From Pleurodeles waltl (lineage: Eukaryota > Chordata > Amphibia > Caudata > Salamandridae), in NCBI RefSeq assembly GCF_031143425.1, contig NC_090438.1, positions 772,159,138 through 772,223,137 on the forward strand: a stretch of DNA of 64,000 nt, in the 5' to 3' direction. Below the pieces are notes generated by a model that ran no database searches, had not been told where the DNA came from, and saw nothing but the letters and a program-made list of their open reading frames with translations. The translations under genes and the position numbers were made by a program. Positions within the stretch are counted from its first letter, which is position 1, and every line of letters starts with the position of its first letter. Of this stretch, positions 11,384 through 20,586 are shown one piece after another.

Positions 11384-12826
11384 TTGCAATAGGGAAATGG
11401 ACCACCTCAAATGTTTGGGGTTCTCACCTTTCATCTATTTAAGCCAAAGGAGTGGCTTGTGGTCGGTTTAAACAAGGAAGTGAGTGCCAAACAGGTATGG
11501 CCTCAACTTCTTCAAGTCCCAGGCCACAGCAAAGGCCTCCCTCTCAATGGCTGACAAAACGTTTCCCTGGGAGTCAACCTTCTGCTGATAAAAGCCACAG
11601 GTTGATCCTGGCCCTCTTCATTAAGTTGTCATAGTACTGCTCCTGTTACTATTTCAGAAGCATCAGTCTGGACAATGAATGTTTTGGAATAGTCTGGGCT
11701 TTTGAGAATTGGAGCTGAGCACATAGCCTTTTTCAGGGCATCAAAGGCTTTTTGACACTTAAGTGTCCACTGTACCTTTTTTAGGCATCTTTTTAGAAGT
11801 GAGACCATTGAAGGGGGCTACAATGGAGCCATACCCTTTTACAAATCTTCTTTAATACCCAGTCAGCCCCAGAAAAGTTCTGACGTGGGTCTGGGTAGTT
11901 GGAAAAACCCAATCCATGATGGTTTGGATTTTGTTTTGTAGGGTTGGACTTGGCCTCCACCTACCAGGTGGCTCAAGTAAACCACTTTACTCTGCTCGAT
12001 CTGGCATTTTGTAGCCTTGATAGTGAGGTCTGACTTTTTCATGGCCTCAAGTTCGCTCCTGAGATGGACCAGGTGATTCTGCCAGGTGGAGCTAAAGGCA
12101 GCAATATCATCTTGATATGCTGCACTAAAGTCTTCCAGGACTGCCAGAACTTGATTCGCCAGCTTCTAGAATGTGGCAGGTGCATTTTTCAGACCAAAAG
12201 GCATAACTGTGAAGTGGTAATGCCCACCAGGAGTGGAGATGCTTTTCTATGCTTGACAGCAGCTGTTAGCTTGAGCTGCCAGTACCCGGCCTTTAGGTCA
12301 AAAGTGCTGAGGTACTTGGCTGAACCCAGAGTATCAATTAGCTCATCAGCCACAGGGATTGCAGGGCATCAGTCTTGGTGACTGCATTGAGGCCTCTGTA
12401 GTCTACACAAAACCTCATTTCTTTCTTTCTGCCTTGGGAATGAGGTTTTGGCACCAGGACTACTGGGCTAGCCCAAGGGCTAACTGCAGGCTCAATCACA
12501 CTCAATCACATCTGTCCTGATGCAATCTCTGACATGGTCAGGCTGGCTGTAGATTTTACTCTTCACAGGTAGACTCTCACCTGTGTCCACATCATGAGCA
12601 CACGGGCTGTCTGACCAGGGGTCAAGGAAATGAGTTCTGAGTACTGACTGAGAAGTTGTTTGCAGTCAGCCTGTTGCTGTTCAGAGAGGCACTCTGCAAA
12701 AACTACCTCCATCCACTGAATCCTCAACAGGGATGTGGGAGAGAATGTCAGGGAGAGGGTCACTCTCTGGTTCCTGCTCTTCATCAGTGGCCATGAGCAA
12801 GCTCATGTCAGCCCTGTCATAGTAAG
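11384..12826 (-). pseudogene. Reverse transcriptase-RNase H of the old GMR1-like element
   Basis: Minus-strand fragments in several frames match, in order, the linker after integrase (DRADMSLLMATDEEQE at about 12815), reverse transcriptase and RNase H of the intact element. The catalytic box reads YQDD near 12105, so the two aspartates survive. RNase H is cut just after the KGENPK segment at 11384, where LTR sequence begins. Several stops and indels break the frame. The 12826 end is the insertion point of the young element, marked by its GTAAG duplication. Confidence 0.85.
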
Positions 12827-15509
12827 TGTAAGGAAATGCCTCCTTGGCATGGTTACCCCCTGACTTTTTGCCTTTGCTGATGCTATGTTTTGAATTGAAA
12901 GTGTGCTGAGGCCTGCTAACCAGGCCCCAGCACCAGTGTTCTTTCCCTAACCTGTACTTTTGATTCCACAATTGGCACACCCTGGCACCCAGATAAGTCC
13001 CTTGTGACTGGTACCTCTGGTACCAAGGGCCCTGATGCCAGGGAAGGTCTCTAAGGGCTGCAGCATGTATTATGCCACCCTAGAGACCCCTCACCCAGCA
13101 CAGACACACTGCTTACCAGCTTGTGTGTGCTAGTGAGAACAAAATGAGTAAGTCGACATGGCACTCCCCTCAGGGTGCCATGCCAGCCTCTCACTGCCTA
13201 TGCAGTATAGGTAAGACACCCCTCTAGCAGGCCTTACAGCCCTAAGGCAGGGTGCACTATACCATAGGTGAGGGTACCAGTGCATGAGCACTGTGCCCCT
13301 ACAGTGTCTAAGCAAAACCTTAGACATTGTAAGTGCAGGGTAGCCATAAGAGTATATGGTCTGGGAGTCTGTTTTACACGAACTCCACAGCACCATAATG
13401 GCTACACTGAAAACTGAGAAGTTTGGTATCAAACTTCTCAGCACAATAAATGCACACTGATGCCAGTGTACATTTTATTGTAAAATGCACCACAGAGGGC
13501 ACCTTAGAGGTGCCCCCTGAAACTTAACCGACTATCTGTGTAGGCTGACTGGTTCCAGCAGCCTGCCACACTAGAGACATGTTGCTGGCCCCATGGGGAG
13601 AGTGCCTTTGTCACTCTGAGGCCAGTAACAAAGCCTGCACTGGGTGGAGATGCTAACACCTCCCCCAGGCAGGAACTGTAACACCTGGCGGTGAGCCTCA
13701 AAGGCTCACCCCTTTGTCACAGCACCGCAGGACACTCCAGCTAGTGGAGTTGCCCGCCCCCTCCGGCCCCGGCCCCCACTTTTGGCGGCAAGGCCGGAGA
13801 AAATAATGAGAATAACAAGGAGTCACTGGCCAGTCAGGACAGCCCCTAAGGTGTCCTGAGCTGAGGTGGCTCTAACTTTTAGAAATCCTCCATCTTGCAG
13901 ATGGAGGATTCCCCCAATAGGATTAGGGATGTGACCCCCTCCCCTTGGGAGGAGGCACAAAGAGGGTGTACCCACCCTCAGGGCTAGTAGCCATTGGCTA
14001 CTAACCCCCCAGACCTAAACACGCCCTTAAATTTAGTATTTAAGGGCTCTCCCTGAACCTAGAAACTAGATTCCTGCAACAACAAGAAGAAGGACTGCCT
14101 AGCTGAAAACCCCTGCAGAGGAAGACCAGAAGACAACAACTGCCTTGGCTCCAGAAACTCACCGGCCTGTCTCCTGCCTTCCAAAGAACTCTGCTCCAGC
14201 GACGCCTTCCAAAGGGACCAGCGACCTCTGCATCCTCTGAGGACTGCCCTGCTTCGACGACGACAAGAAACTCCCTGGGACAGCGGACCTGCTCCAAAAA
14301 GACTGCAACTTTATCCAAAGGAGCAGCTTTAAAGAACCCTGCAATTTCCCCGCAAGAAGCGTGAGACTTGCAACACTGCACCCGGCGACCCCGACTCGGC
14401 TGGTGGAGAACCAACACCTCAGGGAGGACCCCCGGACTACTCTACGACTGTGAGTACCAAAACCTGTCCCCCCTGAGCCCCCACAGCGCCGCCTGCAGAG
14501 GGAATCCCGAGGCTTCCCCTGACCGCGACTCTCTGAAACCTAAGTCCCGACGCCTGGAAAAGACCCTGCACCCGCAGCCCCCAGGACCTGAAGGACCGGA
14601 CTTTCACTGCAGAAGTGACCCCCAGGAGTCCCTCTCCCTTGCCCAAGTGGAGGTTTCCCCGAGGAAGCCCCCCCTTGCCTGCCTGCAGCGCTGAAGAGAT
14701 CCCTTGATCTCTCATTGACTTCCATTGCGAACCTGACGCTTGTTCTAACACTGCACCCGGCCGCCCCCGCGCCGCTGAGGGTGAAATTTCTGTGTGGGCT
14801 TGTGTCCCCCCCGGTGCCCTACAAAACCCCCCTGGTCTGCCCTCCGAAGACGCGGGTACTTACCTGCTGGCAGACTGGAACCGGGGCACCCCCTTCTCTC
14901 CATTGAAGCCTATGCGTTTTGGGCACCACTTTGAACTCTGCACCTGACCGGCCCTGAGCTGCTGGTGTGGTAACCTTGGGGTTGCTCTGAACCCCCAACG
15001 GTGGGCTACCTTGGACCAAGAACTGAACCCTGTAAGTGTCTTACTTACCTGGTAAAACTAACAAAAACTTACCTCCCCCAGGAACTGTGAAAATTGCACT
15101 GTGTCCACTTTTAAAATAGCTATTTGTGAATAACTTGAAAAGTATACATGCAATTGAAATGATTCAAAGTTCCTAATGTACTTACCTGCAATACCTTTCA
15201 AACAAGATATTACATGTTAAATTTGAACCTGTGGTTCTTAAAATAAACTAAGAAAATATATTTTTCTATAACAAAACCTATTGGCTGGATTTGTCTCTGA
15301 GTGTGTGTACCTCATTTATTGCCTATGTGTATGTACAACAAATGCTTAACACTACTCCTTGGATAAGCCTACTGCTCGACCACACTACCACAAAATAGAG
15401 CATTAGTATTATCTCTTTTTACCACTATTTTACCTCTAAGGGGAACCCTTGGACTCTGTGCATGCTATTCCTTACTTTGAAATAGCACATACAGAGCCAA
15501 CTTCCTACA
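12827..15509 (+). repeat. 5' LTR of the young GMR1-like element
   Basis: Begins TGTAAGG and ends CCTACA. It is very long for a Gypsy element (2683 bp). The middle (13414-14047) carries six perfect inverted repeats, the following kilobase is GC-rich, and an AATAAA signal lies at 15242-15247 about 260 bp before the end, so R and U5 should be near there. Short open frames on both strands recur in the 3' LTR only because the LTR is duplicated. Confidence 0.93.
13414..14047 (+). other. Cluster of six perfect hairpins inside the LTR
   Basis: Arms are 13414-13425/13430-13441 (12 bp), 13497-13504/13508-13515 (8 bp), 13690-13697/13703-13710 (8 bp), 13884-13895/13899-13910 (12 bp), 13985-13993/13995-14003 (9 bp) and 14023-14032/14038-14047 (10 bp). 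All recur in the 3' LTR, one with a single arm substitution. At least three can be traced in the diverged LTR fragment at 52319-53956. The role is unknown; an RNA structure in the transcript is one reading. Confidence 0.75.
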
Positions 15510-15530
15510 TTGGTGGATCAGCGGTGGGGT
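15510..15530 (+). other. Putative primer-binding site
   Basis: The sequence directly after the LTR starts TTGGTGGATCAGCGGTGGGG. A TGG one base after the LTR is the usual start of a tRNA 3'-end primer site. The fourth element has TTGGTGGTGCAGCGGTGGG at the same place, and the third a related TTGGTGATCAATG. I cannot name the primer tRNA. Confidence 0.6.
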
Positions 15531-15772
15531 ACAAGACTTTGCATTTGCTGGACTACTCAGCCAATACCTGATCACACGACAAATTCCAAAATTGTCATTA
15601 GAAATTGATTTTTGCAATTTGAAAAGTTTTCTAAATTCTTTAAAGTCCTGCTAGGGCCTTGTGTTAGTCACTGTTAGCATTTCTTTTAGAGTTTAAAAGT
15701 TTGTAAAAGTTTGAATTAGATTCTAGAACCAGTTTTAGTTTCTTAAAAAGTATTCCAACTTTTAGAAGCATA
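15531..15772 (+). other. Leader between primer site and gag-pol
   Basis: A 242-bp AT-rich untranslated leader with several tttagttt/aaaagtttg phrases. No upstream ATG frame of note was seen. Packaging signals cannot be judged from sequence alone. Confidence 0.5.
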
Positions 15773-18700
15773 ATGTCTAGCACAGATGTGAATGTGGTGG
15801 AACTCGACACCACACCTTACCTCCATCTCCAGATGAGAGAGCTAAGGTCACTCTGTAACATAAGAAAAATAACAATGGGCTCCAGACCTACCAAAGTACA
15901 GCTCCAGGAGCTGTTGGCAGAGTATGATAGAGCCAACCCCTCTGTGGATAACACAGAGGAAGATGATAGTGAATTGGAGGAAGATTCCCCCCTACCAGTC
16001 CTATCTAGGGAGGACAGGGCCTCTCAAGCCCTGACTCCAAAAATACTAGTCAGAGATGCTGGCTCCCTCACAGGAGGGACCAGCACCTCTGAAATCACTG
16101 AGGATAACTCCAGTGAAGAGGACATCCAGTTAGCCAGGATGGCCAAAAGATTGGCTTTGGAAAGACAGATCCTAGCCATAGAAAGGGAAAGACAAGAGAT
16201 GGGCCTAGGACCCATGAATGGTGGCAGCAACATAACTAGGGTCAGAGATTCTCCTGACATGTTGAAAATCCCCAAAGGGATTGTAACTAAATATGAAGAT
16301 GGTGATGATATCACCAAATGGTTCACAGCTTTTGAGAGGGCTTGTGAAACCAGAAAAGTGAACAAATCTCACTGGGGTGCTCTCCTTTGGGAAATGTTCA
16401 CAGGAAAGTGTAGGGATAGACTCCTCACACTCTCTAAAAAAGATGCAGAATCTTATGACCTCATGAAGGGTACCCTGATTGAGGGCTTTGGATTCTCCAC
16501 TGAGGAGTATAGGATTAGATTCAGGGGGGCTCAAAAATCCTCGAGCCAGACCTGGGTTGACTTTGTAGACTACTCAGTAAAAACACTAGATGATTGGATT
16601 CAAGGAAATGGTGTAAATGATTATGATGGGCTGTACAATTTATTTGTGAAAGAACACCTATTAAGTAATTGTTTCAATGATAAACTGCATCAGCATCTGG
16701 TGGACCTAGGACCAATTTCTCCCCAAGAATTGGGAAAGAAGGCGGACCATTGGGTCAAGACTAGGGTGTCCAAAACTTCCACAGGGGGTGACCAAAAGAA
16801 AGGGGTCACAAAACCTCCCCAGGGGAAAGGTGGTGAGACAGCCAAAAATAAAAATAGTAAAGAGTCTTCTACAGGCCCCCAAAAACCTGCACAGGAGGGT
16901 GGGCCCAGAGCCTCTTCACAAAACAATCCTGGGTACAAGGGTAAAAACTTTGATCCCAAAAAGGCCTGGTGTCGAAACTGTAGTCAGTCTGGACACCAAA
17001 CTGGAGACAAGGCCTGTCCCAAGAAAGATACCACTTCTAACTCCCATCCAGCTAAAACTGGAATGGCCAGTCTCCAAGTGGGATCAACAGTGTGCCCAGA
17101 GCAAATCAGGTGTCACACTGAAGCTACATTAGTCTCTGAGGGTGGGGTGGATTTAGCCACACTGGCTGCCTGGCCCCCTAACATGCAAAAATACAGGCAG
17201 CAGCTCTTAATTAATGGGACAAGTGTAGAGGGCCTGAGGGATACAGGTGCCAGTGTCACCATGGTGACAGAGAAACTGGTTTCCCCTGGCCAATACCTGA
17301 CTGGACAAACTTATCCAGTCACCAACGCTGACAATCAGACTAAAGTACATCCCATGGCTATGGTAACTTTAGAGTGGGGAGGGGTCAATGGCCTGAAACA
17401 GGTGGTGGTCTCCTCAAATATCCCAGTAGGCTGTTTGCTTGGAAATGACCTGGAGTCCTCAGCATGGGCTGAGGTAGAACTGAAAACCCATGCAGCCATG
17501 CTGGGTATCCCTGAACTGGTGTGTGTCAAGACTAGGGCACAGTGCAAGGCACAGGGTGAAAAAGTAGAGCTGGAGTCTGGAAAAATGGCCCAGCCTACCA
17601 AGAGACAAGGAAAGTCAGCTGGGAAACCAGCTGCAACACAACACCAAAAAGAGAACCTCTCTTCTCAGGAAGAAGTTCTGCCCTCTGAGGGAACTGAGCC
17701 TATGGAGCTGGAACCTTATCAGGTTGAGCTCTTGGGCCCAGGGGGACCCTCAAGGGAAGAGTTGTGTAAGGGACAAGAAACCTGTCCCTCTCTTGAAGGC
17801 CTTAGGCAGCAAGCTGCTGAAGAGTCCAAAGGCAAGAAAAATGGAACACATAGGGTCTATTGGGAAGATGGACTCCTGTACACTGAGGCAAGAGATCCCA
17901 AACCTGGTGCCACTAGGAGAGTGGTAGTGCCTCAGGGTTTCAGAGAGTTTATTCTGACCTTAGCCCATGATATTCCCCTTGCTGGGCATTTGGGACAAAC
18001 CAAGACGTGGGAGAGGTTAGTCAACCACTTCTACTGGCCCAATATGTCCCACAAGGTTAAGGAGTTTTGCCTCTCCTGCCCCACCTGTCAAGCCAGTGGT
18101 AAGACAGGTGGGCATCCAAAGGCCCCCCTCATTCCACTTCCAGTGGTGGGGGTCCCCTTTGAAAGAGTGGGTGTGGACATAGTTGGTCCACTAGAACCTC
18201 CCACAGCCTCAGGAAATATGTACATCCTAGTAGTAGTGGATCATGCTACTAGGTATCCTGAAGCTATTCCCCTTAGGTCGACTACTGCCCCTGCAGTAGC
18301 CAAGGCCCTCATTGGTATCTTTACCAGAGTGGGTTTCCCTAAGGAGGTGGTTTCTGACAGAGGTACCAACTTCATGTCAGCTTACCTAAAACACATGTGG
18401 AATGAGTGTGGAGTGACTTATAAATTCACTACACCATATCATCCACAAACTAATGGCCTTGTTGAGAGATTCAACAAGACATTAAAGGGCATGATCATGG
18501 GGCTCCCAGAAAAACTCAAAAGAAGATGGGATGTCCTCCTGCCATGTCTGCTTTTCGCTTACAGAGAGGTGCCTCAGAAGGGAGTAGGATTCTCACCCTT
18601 TGAACTTCTGTTTGGCCACCCTGTAAGGGGACCACTTGCTCTTGTTAAAGAAGGCTGGGAGAGACCTCTTCATGAGCCTAAACAAGACATAGTGGACTAT

Positions 18701-20551
18701 GTACTGGGCCTTCGCTCAAGGATGGCAGAGTACATGGAAAAGGCAAGTAAAAACCTTGAGGCCAGCCAACAACTCCAGAAGTTGTGGTATGACCAAAAGG
18801 CTGCACTGGTTGAATTTCAACCAGGGCAGAAAGTCTGGGTTCTGGAGCCTGTGGCTCCCAGGGCACTCCAGGACAAATGGAGTGGCCCTTACCCAGTACT
18901 AGAAAGGAAGAGTCAGGTCACCTACCTGGTGGACCTGGGCACAAGCAGGAGCCCCAAGAGGGTGATCCATGTGAACCGCCTTAAGCTCTTCCATGACAGG
19001 GCTGATGTAAATCTGTTGATGGTAACAGATGAGGACCAGGAAGCTGAGAGTGAACCTCTCCCTGATCTCCTCTCATCAGACCCTAAAGATGGCTCAGTAG
19101 ATGGAGTGATCTACTCAGACACCCTTTCTAGCCAGCAGCAGTCTGACTGCAGGAAGGTCCTGCAGCAGTTTGCTGAACTCTTTTCCCTAACCCCTGGTCA
19201 GACACACCTGTGTACCCATGATGTGGACACAGGAGACAGCATGCCTGTCAAAAACAAAATATTTAGACAGTCTGACCAAGTTAAGGAAAGCATCAAGGTG
19301 GAAGTCCACAAGATGCTGGAATTGGGAGTAATTGAGTACTCTGACAGCCCCTGGGCTAGCCCAGTGGTCTTAGTCCCCAAACCTCACACCAAAGAAGGAA
19401 AGAGAGAGATGAGGTTTTGTGTGGACTACAGAGGTCTCAACTCTGTCACCAAGACAGATGCTCATCCCATTCCTAGAGCTGATGAGCTAATAGACAAATT
19501 AGGGGCTGACAAATTCTTAAGTACCTTTGACTTAACAGCAGGGTACTGGCAAATCAAAATGGCCCCTGGAGCAAAAGAAAAGACAGCATTCTCCACACCT
19601 GATGGGCATTATCAGTTCACTGTTATGCCCTTTGGTTTAAAGAATGCCCCTGCCACCTTCCAAAGGTTGGTGAATCAAGTCCTTGCTGGGCTGGAATCCT
19701 TTAGTGCAGCTTATCTTGATGATATTGCTGTCTTCAGCTCCACCTGGCAGGATCACCTGGTCCACCTGAAGAAGGTTTTGAAGGCTCTGCAATCTGCAGG
19801 CCTCTCTATCAAGGCATCCAAATGCCAGATAGGGCAGGGAACTGTGGTTTACTTGGGACACCTTGTAGGTGGAGGCCAAGTTCAGCCACTCCAGCCTAAG
19901 ATCCAGACTATTCTGGACTGGGCAGCTCCAAAAACCCAGACTCAAGTCAGGGCATTCCTTGGCTTGACTGGGTACTACAGGAGGTTTGTGAAGGGATATG
20001 GATCCATTGTGACAGCCCTCACAGAACTCACCTCCAAGAAAATGCCCAAGAAAGTAAACTGGACTGTAGAATGCCAACAGGCCTTTGACACCCTGAAACA
20101 AGCTATGTGCACAGCACCAGTTCTAAAAGCTCCAGATTACTCCAAGCAATTCATTGTGCAAACAGATGCCTCTGAACATGGGATAGGGGCAGTTTTGTCC
20201 CAAACAAATGATGATGGCCTTGACCAGCCTGTTGCTTTCATTAGCAGGAGGTTACTCCCCAGGGAGCAGCGTTGGAGTGCCATTGAGAGGGAGGCCTTTG
20301 CTGTGGTTTGGTCCCTGAAGAAGCTGAGACCATACCTCTTTGGTACTCACTTCCTAGTTCAGACTGACCACAGACCTCTCAGATGGCTGATGCAAATGAA
20401 AGGTGAAAATCCAAAACTGTTGAGGTGGTCCATCTCCCTACAGGGAATGGACTTTATAGTGAAACACAGACCTGGGACTGCCCATGCCAATGCAGATGGC
20501 CTTTCCAGGTTCTTCCACTTAGAAAATGAAGACTCTCTTGGGAAAGGTTAG
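15773..20551 (+). CDS. Gag-protease-integrase-reverse transcriptase-RNase H polyprotein (GMR1 order)
   Basis: An unbroken 1592-residue frame with its ATG at 15773, homologous to the gag start of the fourth element. Gag covers roughly residues 1-430 and ends in a zinc knuckle with C400, C403, H408 and C415, a C-x2-C-x4-H-x6-C spacing wider than the usual H-x4-C. Protease has DTGAS with D490. Integrase follows: zinc domain H732, H739, C769, C772; catalytic D802, D862 and E898 (D-x59-D-x35-E); and a C-terminal GPY-type segment near residues 1030-1050. Reverse transcriptase has D1253 and the YLDD box D1316/D1317. RNase H starts near D1465 and keeps the TDHRPL motif. Gag and pol share one frame with no frameshift signal, so the proteins must be released by proteolysis. 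The stop lies 18 nt before the polypurine tract, so there is no env. Confidence 0.95.
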   Translation: MSSTDVNVVELDTTPYLHLQMRELRSLCNIRKITMGSRPTKVQLQELLAEYDRANPSVDNTEEDDSELEEDSPLPVLSREDRASQALTPKILVRDAGSLTGGTSTSEITEDNSSEEDIQLARMAKRLALERQILAIERERQEMGLGPMNGGSNITRVRDSPDMLKIPKGIVTKYEDGDDITKWFTAFERACETRKVNKSHWGALLWEMFTGKCRDRLLTLSKKDAESYDLMKGTLIEGFGFSTEEYRIRFRGAQKSSSQTWVDFVDYSVKTLDDWIQGNGVNDYDGLYNLFVKEHLLSNCFNDKLHQHLVDLGPISPQELGKKADHWVKTRVSKTSTGGDQKKGVTKPPQGKGGETAKNKNSKESSTGPQKPAQEGGPRASSQNNPGYKGKNFDPKKAWCRNCSQSGHQTGDKACPKKDTTSNSHPAKTGMASLQVGSTVCPEQIRCHTEATLVSEGGVDLATLAAWPPNMQKYRQQLLINGTSVEGLRDTGASVTMVTEKLVSPGQYLTGQTYPVTNADNQTKVHPMAMVTLEWGGVNGLKQVVVSSNIPVGCLLGNDLESSAWAEVELKTHAAMLGIPELVCVKTRAQCKAQGEKVELESGKMAQPTKRQGKSAGKPAATQHQKENLSSQEEVLPSEGTEPMELEPYQVELLGPGGPSREELCKGQETCPSLEGLRQQAAEESKGKKNGTHRVYWEDGLLYTEARDPKPGATRRVVVPQGFREFILTLAHDIPLAGHLGQTKTWERLVNHFYWPNMSHKVKEFCLSCPTCQASGKTGGHPKAPLIPLPVVGVPFERVGVDIVGPLEPPTASGNMYILVVVDHATRYPEAIPLRSTTAPAVAKALIGIFTRVGFPKEVVSDRGTNFMSAYLKHMWNECGVTYKFTTPYHPQTNGLVERFNKTLKGMIMGLPEKLKRRWDVLLPCLLFAYREVPQKGVGFSPFELLFGHPVRGPLALVKEGWERPLHEPKQDIVDYVLGLRSRMAEYMEKASKNLEASQQLQKLWYDQKAALVEFQPGQKVWVLEPVAPRALQDKWSGPYPVLERKSQVTYLVDLGTSRSPKRVIHVNRLKLFHDRADVNLLMVTDEDQEAESEPLPDLLSSDPKDGSVDGVIYSDTLSSQQQSDCRKVLQQFAELFSLTPGQTHLCTHDVDTGDSMPVKNKIFRQSDQVKESIKVEVHKMLELGVIEYSDSPWASPVVLVPKPHTKEGKREMRFCVDYRGLNSVTKTDAHPIPRADELIDKLGADKFLSTFDLTAGYWQIKMAPGAKEKTAFSTPDGHYQFTVMPFGLKNAPATFQRLVNQVLAGLESFSAAYLDDIAVFSSTWQDHLVHLKKVLKALQSAGLSIKASKCQIGQGTVVYLGHLVGGGQVQPLQPKIQTILDWAAPKTQTQVRAFLGLTGYYRRFVKGYGSIVTALTELTSKKMPKKVNWTVECQQAFDTLKQAMCTAPVLKAPDYSKQFIVQTDASEHGIGAVLSQTNDDGLDQPVAFISRRLLPREQRWSAIEREAFAVVWSLKKLRPYLFGTHFLVQTDHRPLRWLMQMKGENPKLLRWSISLQGMDFIVKHRPGTAHANADGLSRFFHLENEDSLGKG

Positions 20552-20569
20552 TCTCATCCTCTTTCGTTT

Positions 20570-20583
20570 GGGGGGGGGGGGGG
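20570..20583 (+). other. Polypurine tract: 14 consecutive G
   Basis: A run of 14 G ends three bases (ttg) before the 3' LTR. In LTR elements the purine tract at this spot primes plus-strand DNA. A pure G run is unusual; most tracts mix A and G. Length may be affected by assembly or sequencing error. Confidence 0.7.
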
Positions 20584-20586
20584 TTG

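Noticed and set aside
13130..13444. Recurrent 104-codon frames at 13130, 20890 and 53338
   Set aside because: They are the same LTR segment in three LTR copies, spanning hairpin-forming sequence. Conservation reflects LTR identity, not a gene.
14040..14417. 125-codon frames at 14040 and 21803
   Set aside because: Same LTR region duplicated. GC-rich composition opens frames on both strands at once.
20552..20586. Envelope gene after pol
   Set aside because: Only 35 bp separate the stop codon from the LTR, so the element is a retrotransposon without env and not an endogenous retrovirus.
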